Source of the DNA: JAXLVB01 sp046329195
GTDB taxonomy: Bacteria; Bacteroidota; Bacteroidia; Cytophagales; Spirosomataceae
Assembly (NCBI GenBank): GCA_046329195.1
Contig: JAXLVB010000001.1
Span: 2,976,001 to 3,040,000 of the forward strand
Direction: 5' to 3'
DNA: 64,000 bases
In this document: positions 14,622 to 23,932 of the stretch, piece by piece
Position numbering within the stretch: the stretch's first letter is position 1
Layout: the number at the start of each line of letters is the position of its first letter
Position numbers and translations under genes: made by a program
Notes under the pieces: generated by a model
What the model saw: only the letters and a program-made list of their open reading frames with translations
What the model was told of the DNA's origin: nothing
The model's database searches: none

Positions 14622-15974
14622 ATGATGAACAAAAAGTCCATTTTGACCCAATTGCGCCCCTTTTTGCTGGTGGCCATCGGCTTGGCAGGTGCTTTGGAGT
14701 GTCGGGCGGATATATTTAGGATTTTAGATAAAGAAAAAGATGCTATTCAGTGCCGAGTCGATTTAATTCAGCAGGCCCAGCATGAGATTTTGTTGTCATA
14801 TTATATCCTCAACGACGACGTGATTGGCCAAACCTTGTTTTATTGGCTGGTGCAGCAGGCGCAGACCAAAAAGGTACAAGTCAAAATCTTGATTGATGCA
14901 CTGGGGAGCAAAGTCTCGCTGCCGATGGTGGAGTACCTGAAAGAAAACGGAGTTCAAATCCGAATTTTTAATAAACGACGCTTCCCGCTTATTCATACGT
15001 TTACGCATCGGATGCACGATAAGCTGTTTATCGTAGATGGTAAAAAGATGGTGGTGGGCGGACGGAATATCAAGAAAGAATACTACAATTTTAGCACTGA
15101 TTTGAATTTTTTGGACCGAGATGCCTACATCGAAAGCGAGGGAGCTATCGAAGAAGCGAGAGTACATTTTTTCTCGATTTGGAATAACCCAAAAGTAACG
15201 GACCGTTATCAAACCGCTCCGTTGGATAGCTTACACCGCACGGCATTGAGGCAGTCGTTGCAAGAAGCAACTCAGCAGGCTTCGTCTATTTTGAGTTACG
15301 ATACACAGTATGATTGGGCTGCTAATCAGCTTATTACGCAACAGCCTGTACACTTTGTCCATGACGATTTCTTCAAGAAAAACGAGCGTAACGAATACGA
15401 AGTCAGCGACGAAAAAGACCAACGCAGCACCGACGAACTCATGGCCTTGTTCCAAACTGCCAAGCACTCTATCCTCATCGAAAACCCGTATTTTGTGCCT
15501 ACCCGTCCGTGGCGGCGAGTAATGCGGGCGGCTGTGCGCCGAGGGGTTAAGATTCGGCTGTTGACCAACTCTATTGGTACCAACGACGTGTTGCTGATGC
15601 AAGCAGTGTACCTGAATCAACGGAAAAAACTACTACGGATGGGGCTGGAGGTCTGGGAGTATCAAGGCAATAAGATGCTACACACCAAGGCATTTATTAT
15701 TGATGATAGCCTTTCGGCCATTGGGAGCTACAACATTCATGCAGTTTCGCAAAACTGGAATACCGAAGTGATGGTATGGGTAGTAGATACTCAAATTGCC
15801 AAACAGCATCGAGCCATCATGGATACCAATCTGCAAAATGCGCTTAGAATAGGTGCTGATAATCAGGTGATTGCTGATGCGTCTCGCTCATTTAAACCGT
15901 ATTCGCCCAGTCGCAAATTCAAGACTTTTTTGAATCGTTATACGCTTGCCCTTTTGTTGAAACGTTTTCTGTGA
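14622..15974 (+). CDS. Phospholipase D family protein (cardiolipin-synthase-like) with N-terminal export signal
   Basis: Two HKD half-sites build one PLD active site: HDKLFIVDG (His132, Lys134, Asp139 from the ATG at 14622) and HTKAFIIDD (His354, Lys356). Each is followed by the usual GGRN/GSYN loop. Residues about 8-29 (LTQLRPFLLVAIGLAGALEC) look like a signal peptide or anchor, placing the enzyme on the periplasmic side. Likely reactions are phospholipid hydrolysis or transphosphatidylation. I prefer the ATG pair at 14622/14625 to an upstream TTG (14574), because the signal sequence then sits at the N terminus. Classical cardiolipin synthases have two N-terminal TM helices; this one has a single segment. 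Confidence 0.85.
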   Translation: MMNKKSILTQLRPFLLVAIGLAGALECRADIFRILDKEKDAIQCRVDLIQQAQHEILLSYYILNDDVIGQTLFYWLVQQAQTKKVQVKILIDALGSKVSLPMVEYLKENGVQIRIFNKRRFPLIHTFTHRMHDKLFIVDGKKMVVGGRNIKKEYYNFSTDLNFLDRDAYIESEGAIEEARVHFFSIWNNPKVTDRYQTAPLDSLHRTALRQSLQEATQQASSILSYDTQYDWAANQLITQQPVHFVHDDFFKKNERNEYEVSDEKDQRSTDELMALFQTAKHSILIENPYFVPTRPWRRVMRAAVRRGVKIRLLTNSIGTNDVLLMQAVYLNQRKKLLRMGLEVWEYQGNKMLHTKAFIIDDSLSAIGSYNIHAVSQNWNTEVMVWVVDTQIAKQHRAIMDTNLQNALRIGADNQVIADASRSFKPYSPSRKFKTFLNRYTLALLLKRFL

Positions 15975-16106
15975 GTGAAGACGTCTTTTGTGCTAAATTC
16001 ATAAAAAGTTAATTTTTGCGAAGGAATTTTTTTAAGAGAAATTTCGCTATATTTATCATGGCTAACCAAACATCGCCTGTGGTCAATCTAGCATATTCTA
16101 TAAGTT

Positions 16107-17591
16107 ATGGCATTTAATTCGGAGAAAGTTCGCTTATTTTTTGGCTTAAAAATCAAGCAGTTGCGTATCGAAAAATGTTTTTCGCTGAGCGACTTAGCCC
16201 AGCAGGTGGGTTTTTCGGTGTCGTATCTCAATGAAATCGAGAAAGGAAAAAAATACCCCAAAGCCGATAAGATTTTTGCCTTAGCCTCGGCTCTTGATAC
16301 TGATTACGATACGCTGGTTTCATTAAAACTTAGCAAGAAACTGGAGCCAATTGCCGAACTCCTCAACTCCAATGTGTTGACCGAACTGCCCTTGGAGATG
16401 TTTGGCGTACACCCGTCGGACTTTTTGGAACTGATGTCTGAGGCTCCCTCCAAGTTGAGTGCGTTTATCAGCACGATTGTCGAAATCAGTCGGAATTACG
16501 ACATGCACGTCGAGCAGTTTTTCTTTTCGGTGTTGCGTTCATACCAAGAAATGCACGACAACTATTTTGTAGAAATGGAAGACGCCGCCAGCCGCTTTTT
16601 GGCAGAACACCACTTGGCTGACTCACCTACCTTAGATGCCGATTTTCTGGAAAAATGCCTTTCTGCCGAATACGGCTACCAAGTAGAAAACTTTGACGAA
16701 ACTACGCACCCCGACTTGATGAGCCTGCGCTCGGTGTTTGTTCCAAAGCAAAACAAATTACTGATTAACAGGAGCTTGAATCCAGAGCAGCGAGCTTTTA
16801 CACTGGGCCGAGAAGTGGGCTATCACTACATGAAAATCAAGGTGCGCCCGTTGGTGTCGTCGGTGATAGAAGTGCGTTCGTTTGATGAAGTGTTCAACAA
16901 CTTTAAGGCATCGTACTTTGCTCGTGCTATTCTAATTAACCGCCAAGTACTGATTCCGAAACTGGCGAGCTTCTTCAGCCGTTTGGAGTTTGACGGTCAG
17001 GCATTTCTGAACTTACTGGGCTTGTTCAACACCACACCAGAGATGTTTCTGCACCGAATGACCAATGTCATGACGAGCCATTTTGGGATTAATCAGTTGT
17101 TTTTCTTGCGGTTTAACCACACCATGAGCGACAACCTGTTTTACTTAGAAAAAGAACTGCATTTGGCGCAATTACATAGCCCACATGGCACGGCACTCAA
17201 CGAACACTATTGCCGCAGATGGGTATCGCTCACGATTTTGAAAGAACTCGAAACCCAACGCCAGCAAGGCACTTGGAGTGGTAAACCTCTCTGCCGAGCA
17301 CAAATCTCAGATTACATAGACTCTGGTAATCAGTACTTTGTGCTTTCATTGGCCAAGCCGTCACCACCCAAGCCCGACCGCAACAGTAGCGTAACCTTGG
17401 GCTTTGCCATAGACGAAAAACTCAAAAAAGTGTTCAAATTTTTGGCAGACCCTGCCTTACCACAGCGAAAAGTCAACGAAACCTGCGAACACTGTGCGCT
17501 TACGCCTTGCCCAGACCGAGCCGAAGAACCAACCACTTGGCAGAAAAAACAACACATCGAGCGCCTGAAAAAGGCATTGGAGGGGTTGTAG
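16107..17591 (+). CDS. XRE-family regulator of the PrpR/RamB (short-chain acyl-CoA regulator) type
   Basis: An N-terminal helix-turn-helix (residues about 11-66; FSLSDLAQQVGFSVSYLNEIEKG) is followed by an IrrE/ImmA-like middle domain (about 150-320) in which the metalloprotease HExxH is degenerate (REVGYHYM), and a C-terminal DUF2083-like domain. That last part has Cys near 372 and 395 and the cluster CEHCALTPC with Cys460, Cys463 and Cys468. In mycobacterial PrpR the same region binds acyl-CoA and an iron-sulfur cluster. The protein therefore probably senses short-chain acyl-CoA (propionyl- or acetyl-CoA) and redox state. Its stop codon directly abuts the stop of the convergent SDR gene (no gap). 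Targets are not apparent nearby. Confidence 0.82.
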   Translation: MAFNSEKVRLFFGLKIKQLRIEKCFSLSDLAQQVGFSVSYLNEIEKGKKYPKADKIFALASALDTDYDTLVSLKLSKKLEPIAELLNSNVLTELPLEMFGVHPSDFLELMSEAPSKLSAFISTIVEISRNYDMHVEQFFFSVLRSYQEMHDNYFVEMEDAASRFLAEHHLADSPTLDADFLEKCLSAEYGYQVENFDETTHPDLMSLRSVFVPKQNKLLINRSLNPEQRAFTLGREVGYHYMKIKVRPLVSSVIEVRSFDEVFNNFKASYFARAILINRQVLIPKLASFFSRLEFDGQAFLNLLGLFNTTPEMFLHRMTNVMTSHFGINQLFFLRFNHTMSDNLFYLEKELHLAQLHSPHGTALNEHYCRRWVSLTILKELETQRQQGTWSGKPLCRAQISDYIDSGNQYFVLSLAKPSPPKPDRNSSVTLGFAIDEKLKKVFKFLADPALPQRKVNETCEHCALTPCPDRAEEPTTWQKKQHIERLKKALEGL

Positions 17592-18344
17592 TTATTCCCT
17601 CCTCAACAGCGTAGTAGATGCCTGCGCTATCGGGAAAATAGTAATATCGGCCAGCACTACATGGGCGGGCTGATTGATGGTGTAGGTGATTACATTGGCA
17701 ATATCGTGAGCGGTGAGCGGAGTAAAGCCTTTGTACACATTGGCCGAACGCTCTTGGTCGCCTTTGAAACGTACCAACGAGAACTCCGTTTCTACAGCCC
17801 CAGGGGCAATATTAGTTACTTTGATGCCAAAAGGATTGAGGTCCAGCCGCATCCCTTCGCTGAGTGCTTCTACGGCTGCTTTGGAGGCGCAATACACGTT
17901 GCCGTTGGGGTATGTTTGCTTGCCTGCAATGGAACTGAGGTTGACAATATGTCCTTTACGCTGGAGCTTCATCAGGGGCATCACGGCCTTTGACACATAG
18001 AGAAGTCCCTTCACGTTGATGTCGAGCATAGCGTCCCAGTCGTCGGGGTTGCCGTCTTGGATGGGCGAAAGGCCGTGGGCATTGCCTGCGTTATTGACCA
18101 GAATATCAATGGCTTGCCATTCGGTAGGCAGCGACTCAATGGCCTGAAAGACCGCTTCACGGTCCCGTACGTCAAATTGCAAGGTGAGGACTTTGACTTT
18201 GCTGCCCAAGAGCGTTTGTAGCTCGTTGAGGCGGTCTTGACGCCGTCCGCACAAAATAAGCTGAATACCTTCGTTAGCAAAGGCTTCGGCGGTAGCTTTG
18301 CCGATTCCAGAGGTTGCACCAGTGATGAGAGCAATACGAGACAT
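17592..18344 (-). CDS. Short-chain dehydrogenase/reductase (YdfG-like)
   Basis: Classical SDR of 250 aa. The cofactor loop TGATSGIG is at residues 8-15, NNAG at about 84-87, and the catalytic set is Ser138, Tyr151 and Lys155 (YCASK). Arg34-Arg35 after the second strand favours NADP(H). By overall pattern (NVKGLLYVSKAVMPLM, PGAVETEFS) it is closest to the YdfG group that oxidises 3-hydroxy acids or L-allo-threonine/serine; the true substrate is not certain. It is 15 bp downstream of the DUF952 gene on the same strand and likely co-transcribed. Confidence 0.9.
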   Translation of the reverse strand: MSRIALITGATSGIGKATAEAFANEGIQLILCGRRQDRLNELQTLLGSKVKVLTLQFDVRDREAVFQAIESLPTEWQAIDILVNNAGNAHGLSPIQDGNPDDWDAMLDINVKGLLYVSKAVMPLMKLQRKGHIVNLSSIAGKQTYPNGNVYCASKAAVEALSEGMRLDLNPFGIKVTNIAPGAVETEFSLVRFKGDQERSANVYKGFTPLTAHDIANVITYTINQPAHVVLADITIFPIAQASTTLLRRE

Positions 18345-18359
18345 GAGAGGATGTGAGGG

Positions 18360-18680
18360 TTAAAACGTATCTTGAATAACACCATTTACTTTGATAGGAC
18401 TTACCTTCGTAATGGCCACGTGATGAATGGGACCATACACATGAGGAAACAATTCACCACCCGTAGAAGGTTCATAAACCAAGGGCGAAACCAAAGCAGC
18501 TTCGTTGATGTGCAGTAGAAGAACCTCTGGGAAGGGTGCATAATATCGTTCCAAAACCCCCGCTATTTGTGTTGCAGTAGAGCAATGAATAAAGCCCTCG
18601 GTGTGTAGCGAGGGAGCTTCGTAGTGCGGTTGAGTTGCCCAATGCTCCCAATCGCTGGGAATAATTACGTGATAAATCAT
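18360..18680 (-). CDS. DUF952 domain protein
   Basis: A 106-aa single-domain cytoplasmic protein. The family's hallmarks EGFIHCSTATQ (about residues 28-38) and FPHVYGPI (about 78-85) are both present with an Arg-containing helix and LLLHI strand between them. DUF952 proteins are related in fold to tRNA-glutamine/glutathione-linked small enzymes, but no reaction is established. Probably in an operon with the SDR gene downstream. Confidence 0.88.
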   Translation of the reverse strand: MIYHVIIPSDWEHWATQPHYEAPSLHTEGFIHCSTATQIAGVLERYYAPFPEVLLLHINEAALVSPLVYEPSTGGELFPHVYGPIHHVAITKVSPIKVNGVIQDTF

Positions 18681-18864
18681 TTTTTAAGTGCGTGAGTAAA
18701 AATAGTTTGTATTAAACTATTAGCTTTTTTTGAATTATAATGTGTTGATATTCAATAGATTGAAAAGAAAGAATAAACCAGTAGCCAATTTCCTGTAACT
18801 GCTTAGTAATTGGTTACTACATCCTGAACAGTAGAAAACGATGTGTCAAAATCAAGACAGTGCC

Positions 18865-21003
18865 TTATTTGTCGGTTTCTGTTGCCGGAATGGCTGATTC
18901 TAACAAGGGTGGATACACTCGTTTAGCATGTTTGAAAAGCCAGTCTCGGTCAAAGGTCATTTTCTTGGTTTTTTGTTGCAAATACAGCTCCATCTGGTCG
19001 TTATAGTGTGGGCTGTCAGGCTTTGAAGAAGCCCCATACGCCTTGATGGTTTCGATTTCGGGAGCTTCGCCATCGGGCGAAAACTGCACAAACATCATAA
19101 AATCTTCGCCTCGTACGCCTGTGTAGGTGCCGTCTTTTTCGGGCCGTCCGGCCATGGCGGCCATCACGTCAGGAAATCCAAAAAACGGGAAGTCTTTCGC
19201 CCCTCGACGATGTCTCAAAAAACGCCCATACCGCACATTTGTTTGGCCAAAATGCGTGACTAAGTGTTCACGAGCCATGCGTAAATACTTGACGCCTTCG
19301 GCTTCGGTAAGATGCAAATCGTTGCTCAAGGCAGCGATACTATTGCCGTATGCGTATTTTTTGATGATAGGCTCCATGGCTAAGTAAATTAAGGTGGCGC
19401 CATAACTAGTGGAGTCCATCCGGAAATCCCACGTACGGATTTCGTTGATGACATCAGCTAAATCAGGATATTTTTCAGGATCTAAGTCTCTAAACACATC
19501 CATATTTTTGAGGAAAGGCGAATTCTTGGGCAACTGTACATCGTACTTAATCCGCTTGAGTCGTTCAATCGAAATCTTTTCGTTGGGTTGATACAACTCC
19601 ATAAACCGCAGACTCCGGTTGTTGTTTTTGGTTTCAAAACCACCTAGCGCCACGGGATAATCCTTGGGATTAGGGTTATCGGCAGGGGCAGTACAGTTAA
19701 AAGGCGTGTGATTGACATTATAGACAAACCCACTGGCAGGGTTGAGAACTTGGGGGTGTTTTTGCAACGACATGTAGCCATCCCACAACGTTTGCGAGGT
19801 ATTGCCCGGTACTACGCCACGCCAGTCATAGAGGGGATTACGGTTGGGAACAATCGAGTTGCTCAAAAAGAAAATGTTATCGTCTCGGTCAGCATAGGTG
19901 ATGTTTTGGTGCGGTAACCCTCGCATTTTGAGGGCAGCTAAAAACTCTCCAAAATGGGTGGACTTGCCCATTCGGTACCATTGTTCTGCCGAGGCGATGT
20001 CGAGCGTGGCGGGCGTTCGTACAGCGTAAGTGCCTGTACTTGAGTGAAAAACAGGGCCATATTTACTCCAAAAAAAGCGTTTCCAAATTTTGAAAGGCAT
20101 CCCCTTGACCTTGAATTTCGCTTTGCCGTACTCCAAGTACTCCCAATGCCCGTCGAAACTATACAGCATGGGGTTGCGGGGGTTGATTTCAAGCCTGAAA
20201 ATATCTACGCCGTCGTTGTGGTTGGTGGTATGTGCCCACCCTAAATTCGGATTAGCGCCGTGTGAAATAACAGGCGCACCCGGAAACAACCCCCCGTGGA
20301 TGTTGAGTCCTTGCTCGCTAACCAAATGTACTTCATAAAAAGAACTGGCCCCTTCAAGGGGTTGATGCGCATTAATCACCAGCAGCGTTTTGCCATCCAC
20401 ATTAATTTTTTTACTAAAAGCAAAGGCGTTAGAAGCTCCTTCAGTTTGAAAATCATAGGGTTTGAAATTCCCGTCCATGATCCGCTTGATGGCATTGTCA
20501 ACACCCATCATTAGGGCATTGGTAAAACAATAGCCTGCCAAGGTATGTTTGGGAGTAATTGGAAAGAGCTTAGGATGCAAGACTTCTTTGGGGTGAGCGG
20601 CAGCGTAGGCATTTAGCCCTTGGCAGTAACCTTCAAGGTACGCTTTAAAGTCGGCAGGGACGTCTTTATTAAACGACGATTCTACAATTTCAGGAATCCG
20701 AAAGGCTTGTATCAAAAAATCAGAAGCCATGCCTTTTTTGCCTTGCAACATCGCCGACCGAGCCGAAGCCATTGCATACACCTCTTGGATGGTCTTGAAA
20801 TCGTCTTCGGCATGTGCCCAAGCCAAGCCGTAGGCCGTTTCAGCGTCAGTTTTGCCAAAAATATGCGCCACGCCCCATTCGTCTCGTACAATGTTGATGT
20901 TGAGCGGATTGATAGGCGTTCTGAAAATATAGACTTCTTCTTGGGCGATGGCTGCCGAACTAACAACAAGCCAGAGAAAGAGAGAGTTTAGGTAGATTTT
21001 CAC
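18865..21003 (-). CDS. Penicillin acylase family Ntn hydrolase (AHL-acylase-like)
   Basis: Exported N-terminal-nucleophile amidase. A signal peptide (residues 1-20, cleavage AIA|QEE) is followed by the alpha chain (about 21-190) with INIVRDEWGVAHIFG, then the autoprocessing site TEGASNAFAF. Ser191 would become the beta-chain N terminus. The residue before it is Ala rather than the usual Gly. The beta chain keeps HGGLFPGAPVISHGANPNLG and WAHTTNHNDGVDIF, typical of acylases that cleave acyl-homoserine lactones or related N-acyl amides in the periplasm. Length (712 aa) is normal. Substrate (AHL, penicillin, aculeacin-type) cannot be fixed from sequence. Confidence 0.9.
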   Translation of the reverse strand: MKIYLNSLFLWLVVSSAAIAQEEVYIFRTPINPLNINIVRDEWGVAHIFGKTDAETAYGLAWAHAEDDFKTIQEVYAMASARSAMLQGKKGMASDFLIQAFRIPEIVESSFNKDVPADFKAYLEGYCQGLNAYAAAHPKEVLHPKLFPITPKHTLAGYCFTNALMMGVDNAIKRIMDGNFKPYDFQTEGASNAFAFSKKINVDGKTLLVINAHQPLEGASSFYEVHLVSEQGLNIHGGLFPGAPVISHGANPNLGWAHTTNHNDGVDIFRLEINPRNPMLYSFDGHWEYLEYGKAKFKVKGMPFKIWKRFFWSKYGPVFHSSTGTYAVRTPATLDIASAEQWYRMGKSTHFGEFLAALKMRGLPHQNITYADRDDNIFFLSNSIVPNRNPLYDWRGVVPGNTSQTLWDGYMSLQKHPQVLNPASGFVYNVNHTPFNCTAPADNPNPKDYPVALGGFETKNNNRSLRFMELYQPNEKISIERLKRIKYDVQLPKNSPFLKNMDVFRDLDPEKYPDLADVINEIRTWDFRMDSTSYGATLIYLAMEPIIKKYAYGNSIAALSNDLHLTEAEGVKYLRMAREHLVTHFGQTNVRYGRFLRHRRGAKDFPFFGFPDVMAAMAGRPEKDGTYTGVRGEDFMMFVQFSPDGEAPEIETIKAYGASSKPDSPHYNDQMELYLQQKTKKMTFDRDWLFKHAKRVYPPLLESAIPATETDK

Positions 21004-21219
21004 ACAGATACAAGTTATTTTGCAATCGGTTGGCTGCTTACGGATTGCTTTTTAAAAATCAAAAATCGAGCCGAATATTCATCGCAATGGATTAGATACC
21101 ACTCTCTTGTTACAGGCCGAGGCAGTGTAAGACTCAGTACTACATTGCTGATGGATAGAGGCACTTTGCGAGTGTGCCAAGCGGTAAAGTTACAGTAATC
21201 AGCTCAAACTTGAAAAAGT

Positions 21220-22329
21220 ATGTTTGATATAATCGTGATAGGAGGGGGGCTTGCCGGATTGGTAAGTAGCATTCAACTGGCCAAAGCAGGCCAACGTGTA
21301 TTGGTGATTGAGCGAAAAATATACCCTTTTCACCGAGTGTGTGGCGAGTACATTTCTAACGAAACTCGCCCCTTTTTGACGACTATGGGCTTGGATTTGA
21401 GGGCAATAGGTGTGGCCGAAATCAATCAGTTTCAGTTTACATCGCCATCGGGACGGATGCTTACTTCGCCCCTCGATTTAGGTGGTTTTGGCTTGAGTCG
21501 CTACACGCTTGACTTTGCATTGTATGAGTTAGCGCAGCAACAGGGCGTGCAGTTTTGGCTAAACACGACGGTTGAAACGGTTCAACAAGGGGCTACTTTT
21601 TCGGTGACAACTACCGACGGCAAGGTCTCACAAAGTCAGTTGGTGTTGGGGGCTTATGGCAAACGAACCAAATTGGATGCTTGGCTACAACGCCCCTTTT
21701 TTACCAAGCGTTCGCCCTATATTGGGGTGAAATACCACATTCAAACTGACTTTCCGAAAGACCTAATCGCTCTGCATAACTTCAAAGATGGATACTGCGG
21801 GATTTCGGCCATCGAAGACCAAAAATATTGCTTGTGCTACCTGACTACTCGTGAAAACTTACGAAAAACGGGTAGCATCGCTGTGCTTGAACAACAGATT
21901 TTGTGGCGAAACCCGCACCTAAAGCGTATTTTTACCGAAGCCACTTTTTTGTACGATAAGCCCGAAGTCATCAACGAGATTTCGTTTGCGCCCAAAAGTG
22001 CCGTCGAAAACGGGATGCTAATGGTAGGTGATGCGGCAGGTTTAATCACGCCTTTGTGTGGAAACGGCATGGCTATGGCGATTCATGGTGCCAAAATAGC
22101 TGCCGAACTCGCTGTGCAATACTTGGACGGGAAACTCACTCGCCCCGAGGTCGAACGCCGTTACACTAAGGCATGGCAGCGGCAATTTTCGCAACGACTG
22201 TGGGTAGGCAGGCAAGTACAACGACTCTTTGGCGACGAGTGGATTTCCGAATTAGCAGCGCATTTTTTCAGACTAAGTCCTGCCGCCTTGCGAGCCGTCA
22301 TGCAGGCTACGCATGGGGAGGTGTTTTGA
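21220..22329 (+). CDS. FAD-dependent oxidoreductase (geranylgeranyl-reductase-like)
   Basis: The N-terminal FAD-binding motif IGGGLAGL (residues 7-14) is followed by the Glu that holds the ribose (VIERK) and by the VCGEYISNE block found in geranylgeranyl-reductase/halogenase-like flavoproteins. A second FAD contact appears as MLMVGDAAGLITPLCGNGMA (about 266-285). 369 aa, cytoplasmic. Related proteins in Bacteroidota often sit beside type III polyketide or flexirubin genes, but none is next to this one. Substrate unknown. Confidence 0.85.
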   Translation: MFDIIVIGGGLAGLVSSIQLAKAGQRVLVIERKIYPFHRVCGEYISNETRPFLTTMGLDLRAIGVAEINQFQFTSPSGRMLTSPLDLGGFGLSRYTLDFALYELAQQQGVQFWLNTTVETVQQGATFSVTTTDGKVSQSQLVLGAYGKRTKLDAWLQRPFFTKRSPYIGVKYHIQTDFPKDLIALHNFKDGYCGISAIEDQKYCLCYLTTRENLRKTGSIAVLEQQILWRNPHLKRIFTEATFLYDKPEVINEISFAPKSAVENGMLMVGDAAGLITPLCGNGMAMAIHGAKIAAELAVQYLDGKLTRPEVERRYTKAWQRQFSQRLWVGRQVQRLFGDEWISELAAHFFRLSPAALRAVMQATHGEVF

Positions 22330-22383
22330 GGCCAATAGGCAGCTATCCCTTCATGGTTAGTCACGGTCAAATGGACATTTCTG

Positions 22384-23853
22384 TTAGAATAACCCAAACC
22401 AAGGCACGTAGCCATCGGCATAATGCTCTACATGGATTTTTGATTTTGCAATGTTGAGTTGTTTCAATTGATACTGAATGCTCATTTTTAGTGTATCGGG
22501 GCCACAGATATAAAAATGGGCATCGGGATGTTGGCGTAATTCTTCTGATGAAATAGGTTGTTTGCCAGAAATAAAATCACGGTAGTTAAATTGCGGATTA
22601 GTCCTCGCTAAAAGGTCTAACTCTTGTTTAAAGATAATCCTATCAGCAGATTTATTGGCATACAATAACGTAACGGTACTTTGAGGCTCGAATCGAAGCA
22701 CTTGCCGAATCATGCTATAAAGGGGTGTAATGCCACTACCTCCTGCTATCATCACGTACTTTTTAGCTGCTGTGGCTGTTGGCTTTAGCACAAAGTCGCC
22801 CACAGGGTAAAGCGCCTGAATGTTATCACCGATTTTGGCATCATTGAAAAAATAATGCGAAACTTCACCTTTGAGTTTGACCGTAATTCTTAAAAAGTCA
22901 TCCACTTGTGGCGACGAGCTTAGCGAAAAACAGCGGTTATGCGTTTTGCCATTAATGCTAACCCGAATGGTCAGGTATTGTCCTGCCAAATAGTCATAAA
23001 ACGTATGATCAGCCGGTTTGAAATACACTGAAATTGTGTCGTTTGTTTCTTTCTTCAAGTAATTAATAGTCAGTGTTTTGTAATGTGTATTGTCAATGAT
23101 AGCCGCCTCTTTTCGTTGGTGAATTTCTTCAAATGTTGTTTGGGTTGTGTTCAGTTCGGTATCGCATACAATATCCCAAAATCGAAAGAAAAGTCCATAG
23201 TTCCCATTGTACTGCGTGTGGTGCAGGCTATGATTGGTAGCTGTTACCAGCATATTGAACGGCGGAATTCTGAAAAACTGAGGAAATAATTCATAACCCA
23301 AGTGGGATTTGATATTGTTGAACGAGCCCAATGCTTGAACTACCCCTAATGCCGAAGCCGAAATGGGCATGATGAGTACTAATGGCAAAATCCACAGCGT
23401 CAATAAAATGGCTTCAATGACGTGAAAAGAGGTAGATGTAAACGGATTGACATCAAGGCTTTTGTGGTGCAAAGCGTGTACGTACTTATATACTTTGGGA
23501 TGGTGCATCCAGCGGTGAAACCAATAAAACCACGTGTCGCTGATAAGAATTAATACAATAACGCTGAGTACCTCATACCCAATGCCGAATTGCCCGCCCT
23601 CGGTATAAAGCTTTGTCAAACCCTGTTCTTTTAGTGAAAAGATAATTGAAACGAAAATAGTATTCCCAAAAATGGCAATCGCTGCACTACTAACCTCGTC
23701 TTTAATTTGAGGCCAGCCGGCCCGTTTGGAAAGCTGAATTTTTCGATTTTTTAAAACTTTCCCGAATATATACCAGACGATAAAGTAAGCCACACCCATG
23801 ATGGCGAGTGAAGAAGTCAGTGCACCGAGGTAACTTTTGATAAATTCTTGCAT
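22384..23853 (-). CDS. Fatty-acid hydroxylase (sterol desaturase family) fused to ferredoxin-NADP reductase-like domain
   Basis: A membrane di-iron hydroxylase joined to its own flavin reductase. Residues about 10-200 hold four or five membrane segments and the His clusters HRWMHH (His113-His118), HALHH (His126-His130) and HSLHH (near 210), the metal ligands of the family. Residues about 268-489 form an FNR module with the FAD motif RCFSLSSSP, the NAD(P) loop GGSGITPLYSMIRQ and YICGPDTL. No 2Fe-2S ferredoxin domain follows, although comparable reductases often have one. The ATG at 23853 is preferred over 23922 because it places the first TM normally. Ten base pairs upstream on the same strand ends a Crp/Fnr regulator (gap larger with this start). 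Substrate (fatty acid, carotenoid, sterol-like lipid) is not determined. Confidence 0.87.
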   Translation of the reverse strand: MQEFIKSYLGALTSSLAIMGVAYFIVWYIFGKVLKNRKIQLSKRAGWPQIKDEVSSAAIAIFGNTIFVSIIFSLKEQGLTKLYTEGGQFGIGYEVLSVIVLILISDTWFYWFHRWMHHPKVYKYVHALHHKSLDVNPFTSTSFHVIEAILLTLWILPLVLIMPISASALGVVQALGSFNNIKSHLGYELFPQFFRIPPFNMLVTATNHSLHHTQYNGNYGLFFRFWDIVCDTELNTTQTTFEEIHQRKEAAIIDNTHYKTLTINYLKKETNDTISVYFKPADHTFYDYLAGQYLTIRVSINGKTHNRCFSLSSSPQVDDFLRITVKLKGEVSHYFFNDAKIGDNIQALYPVGDFVLKPTATAAKKYVMIAGGSGITPLYSMIRQVLRFEPQSTVTLLYANKSADRIIFKQELDLLARTNPQFNYRDFISGKQPISSEELRQHPDAHFYICGPDTLKMSIQYQLKQLNIAKSKIHVEHYADGYVPWFGLF

Positions 23854-23932
23854 GAGGATTGTGTCTTGATGGTTAGATTGAAACTTCAGACGCAAAACTC
23901 GGTGCTTACTGACCAAAAGCACTTAACATTTG

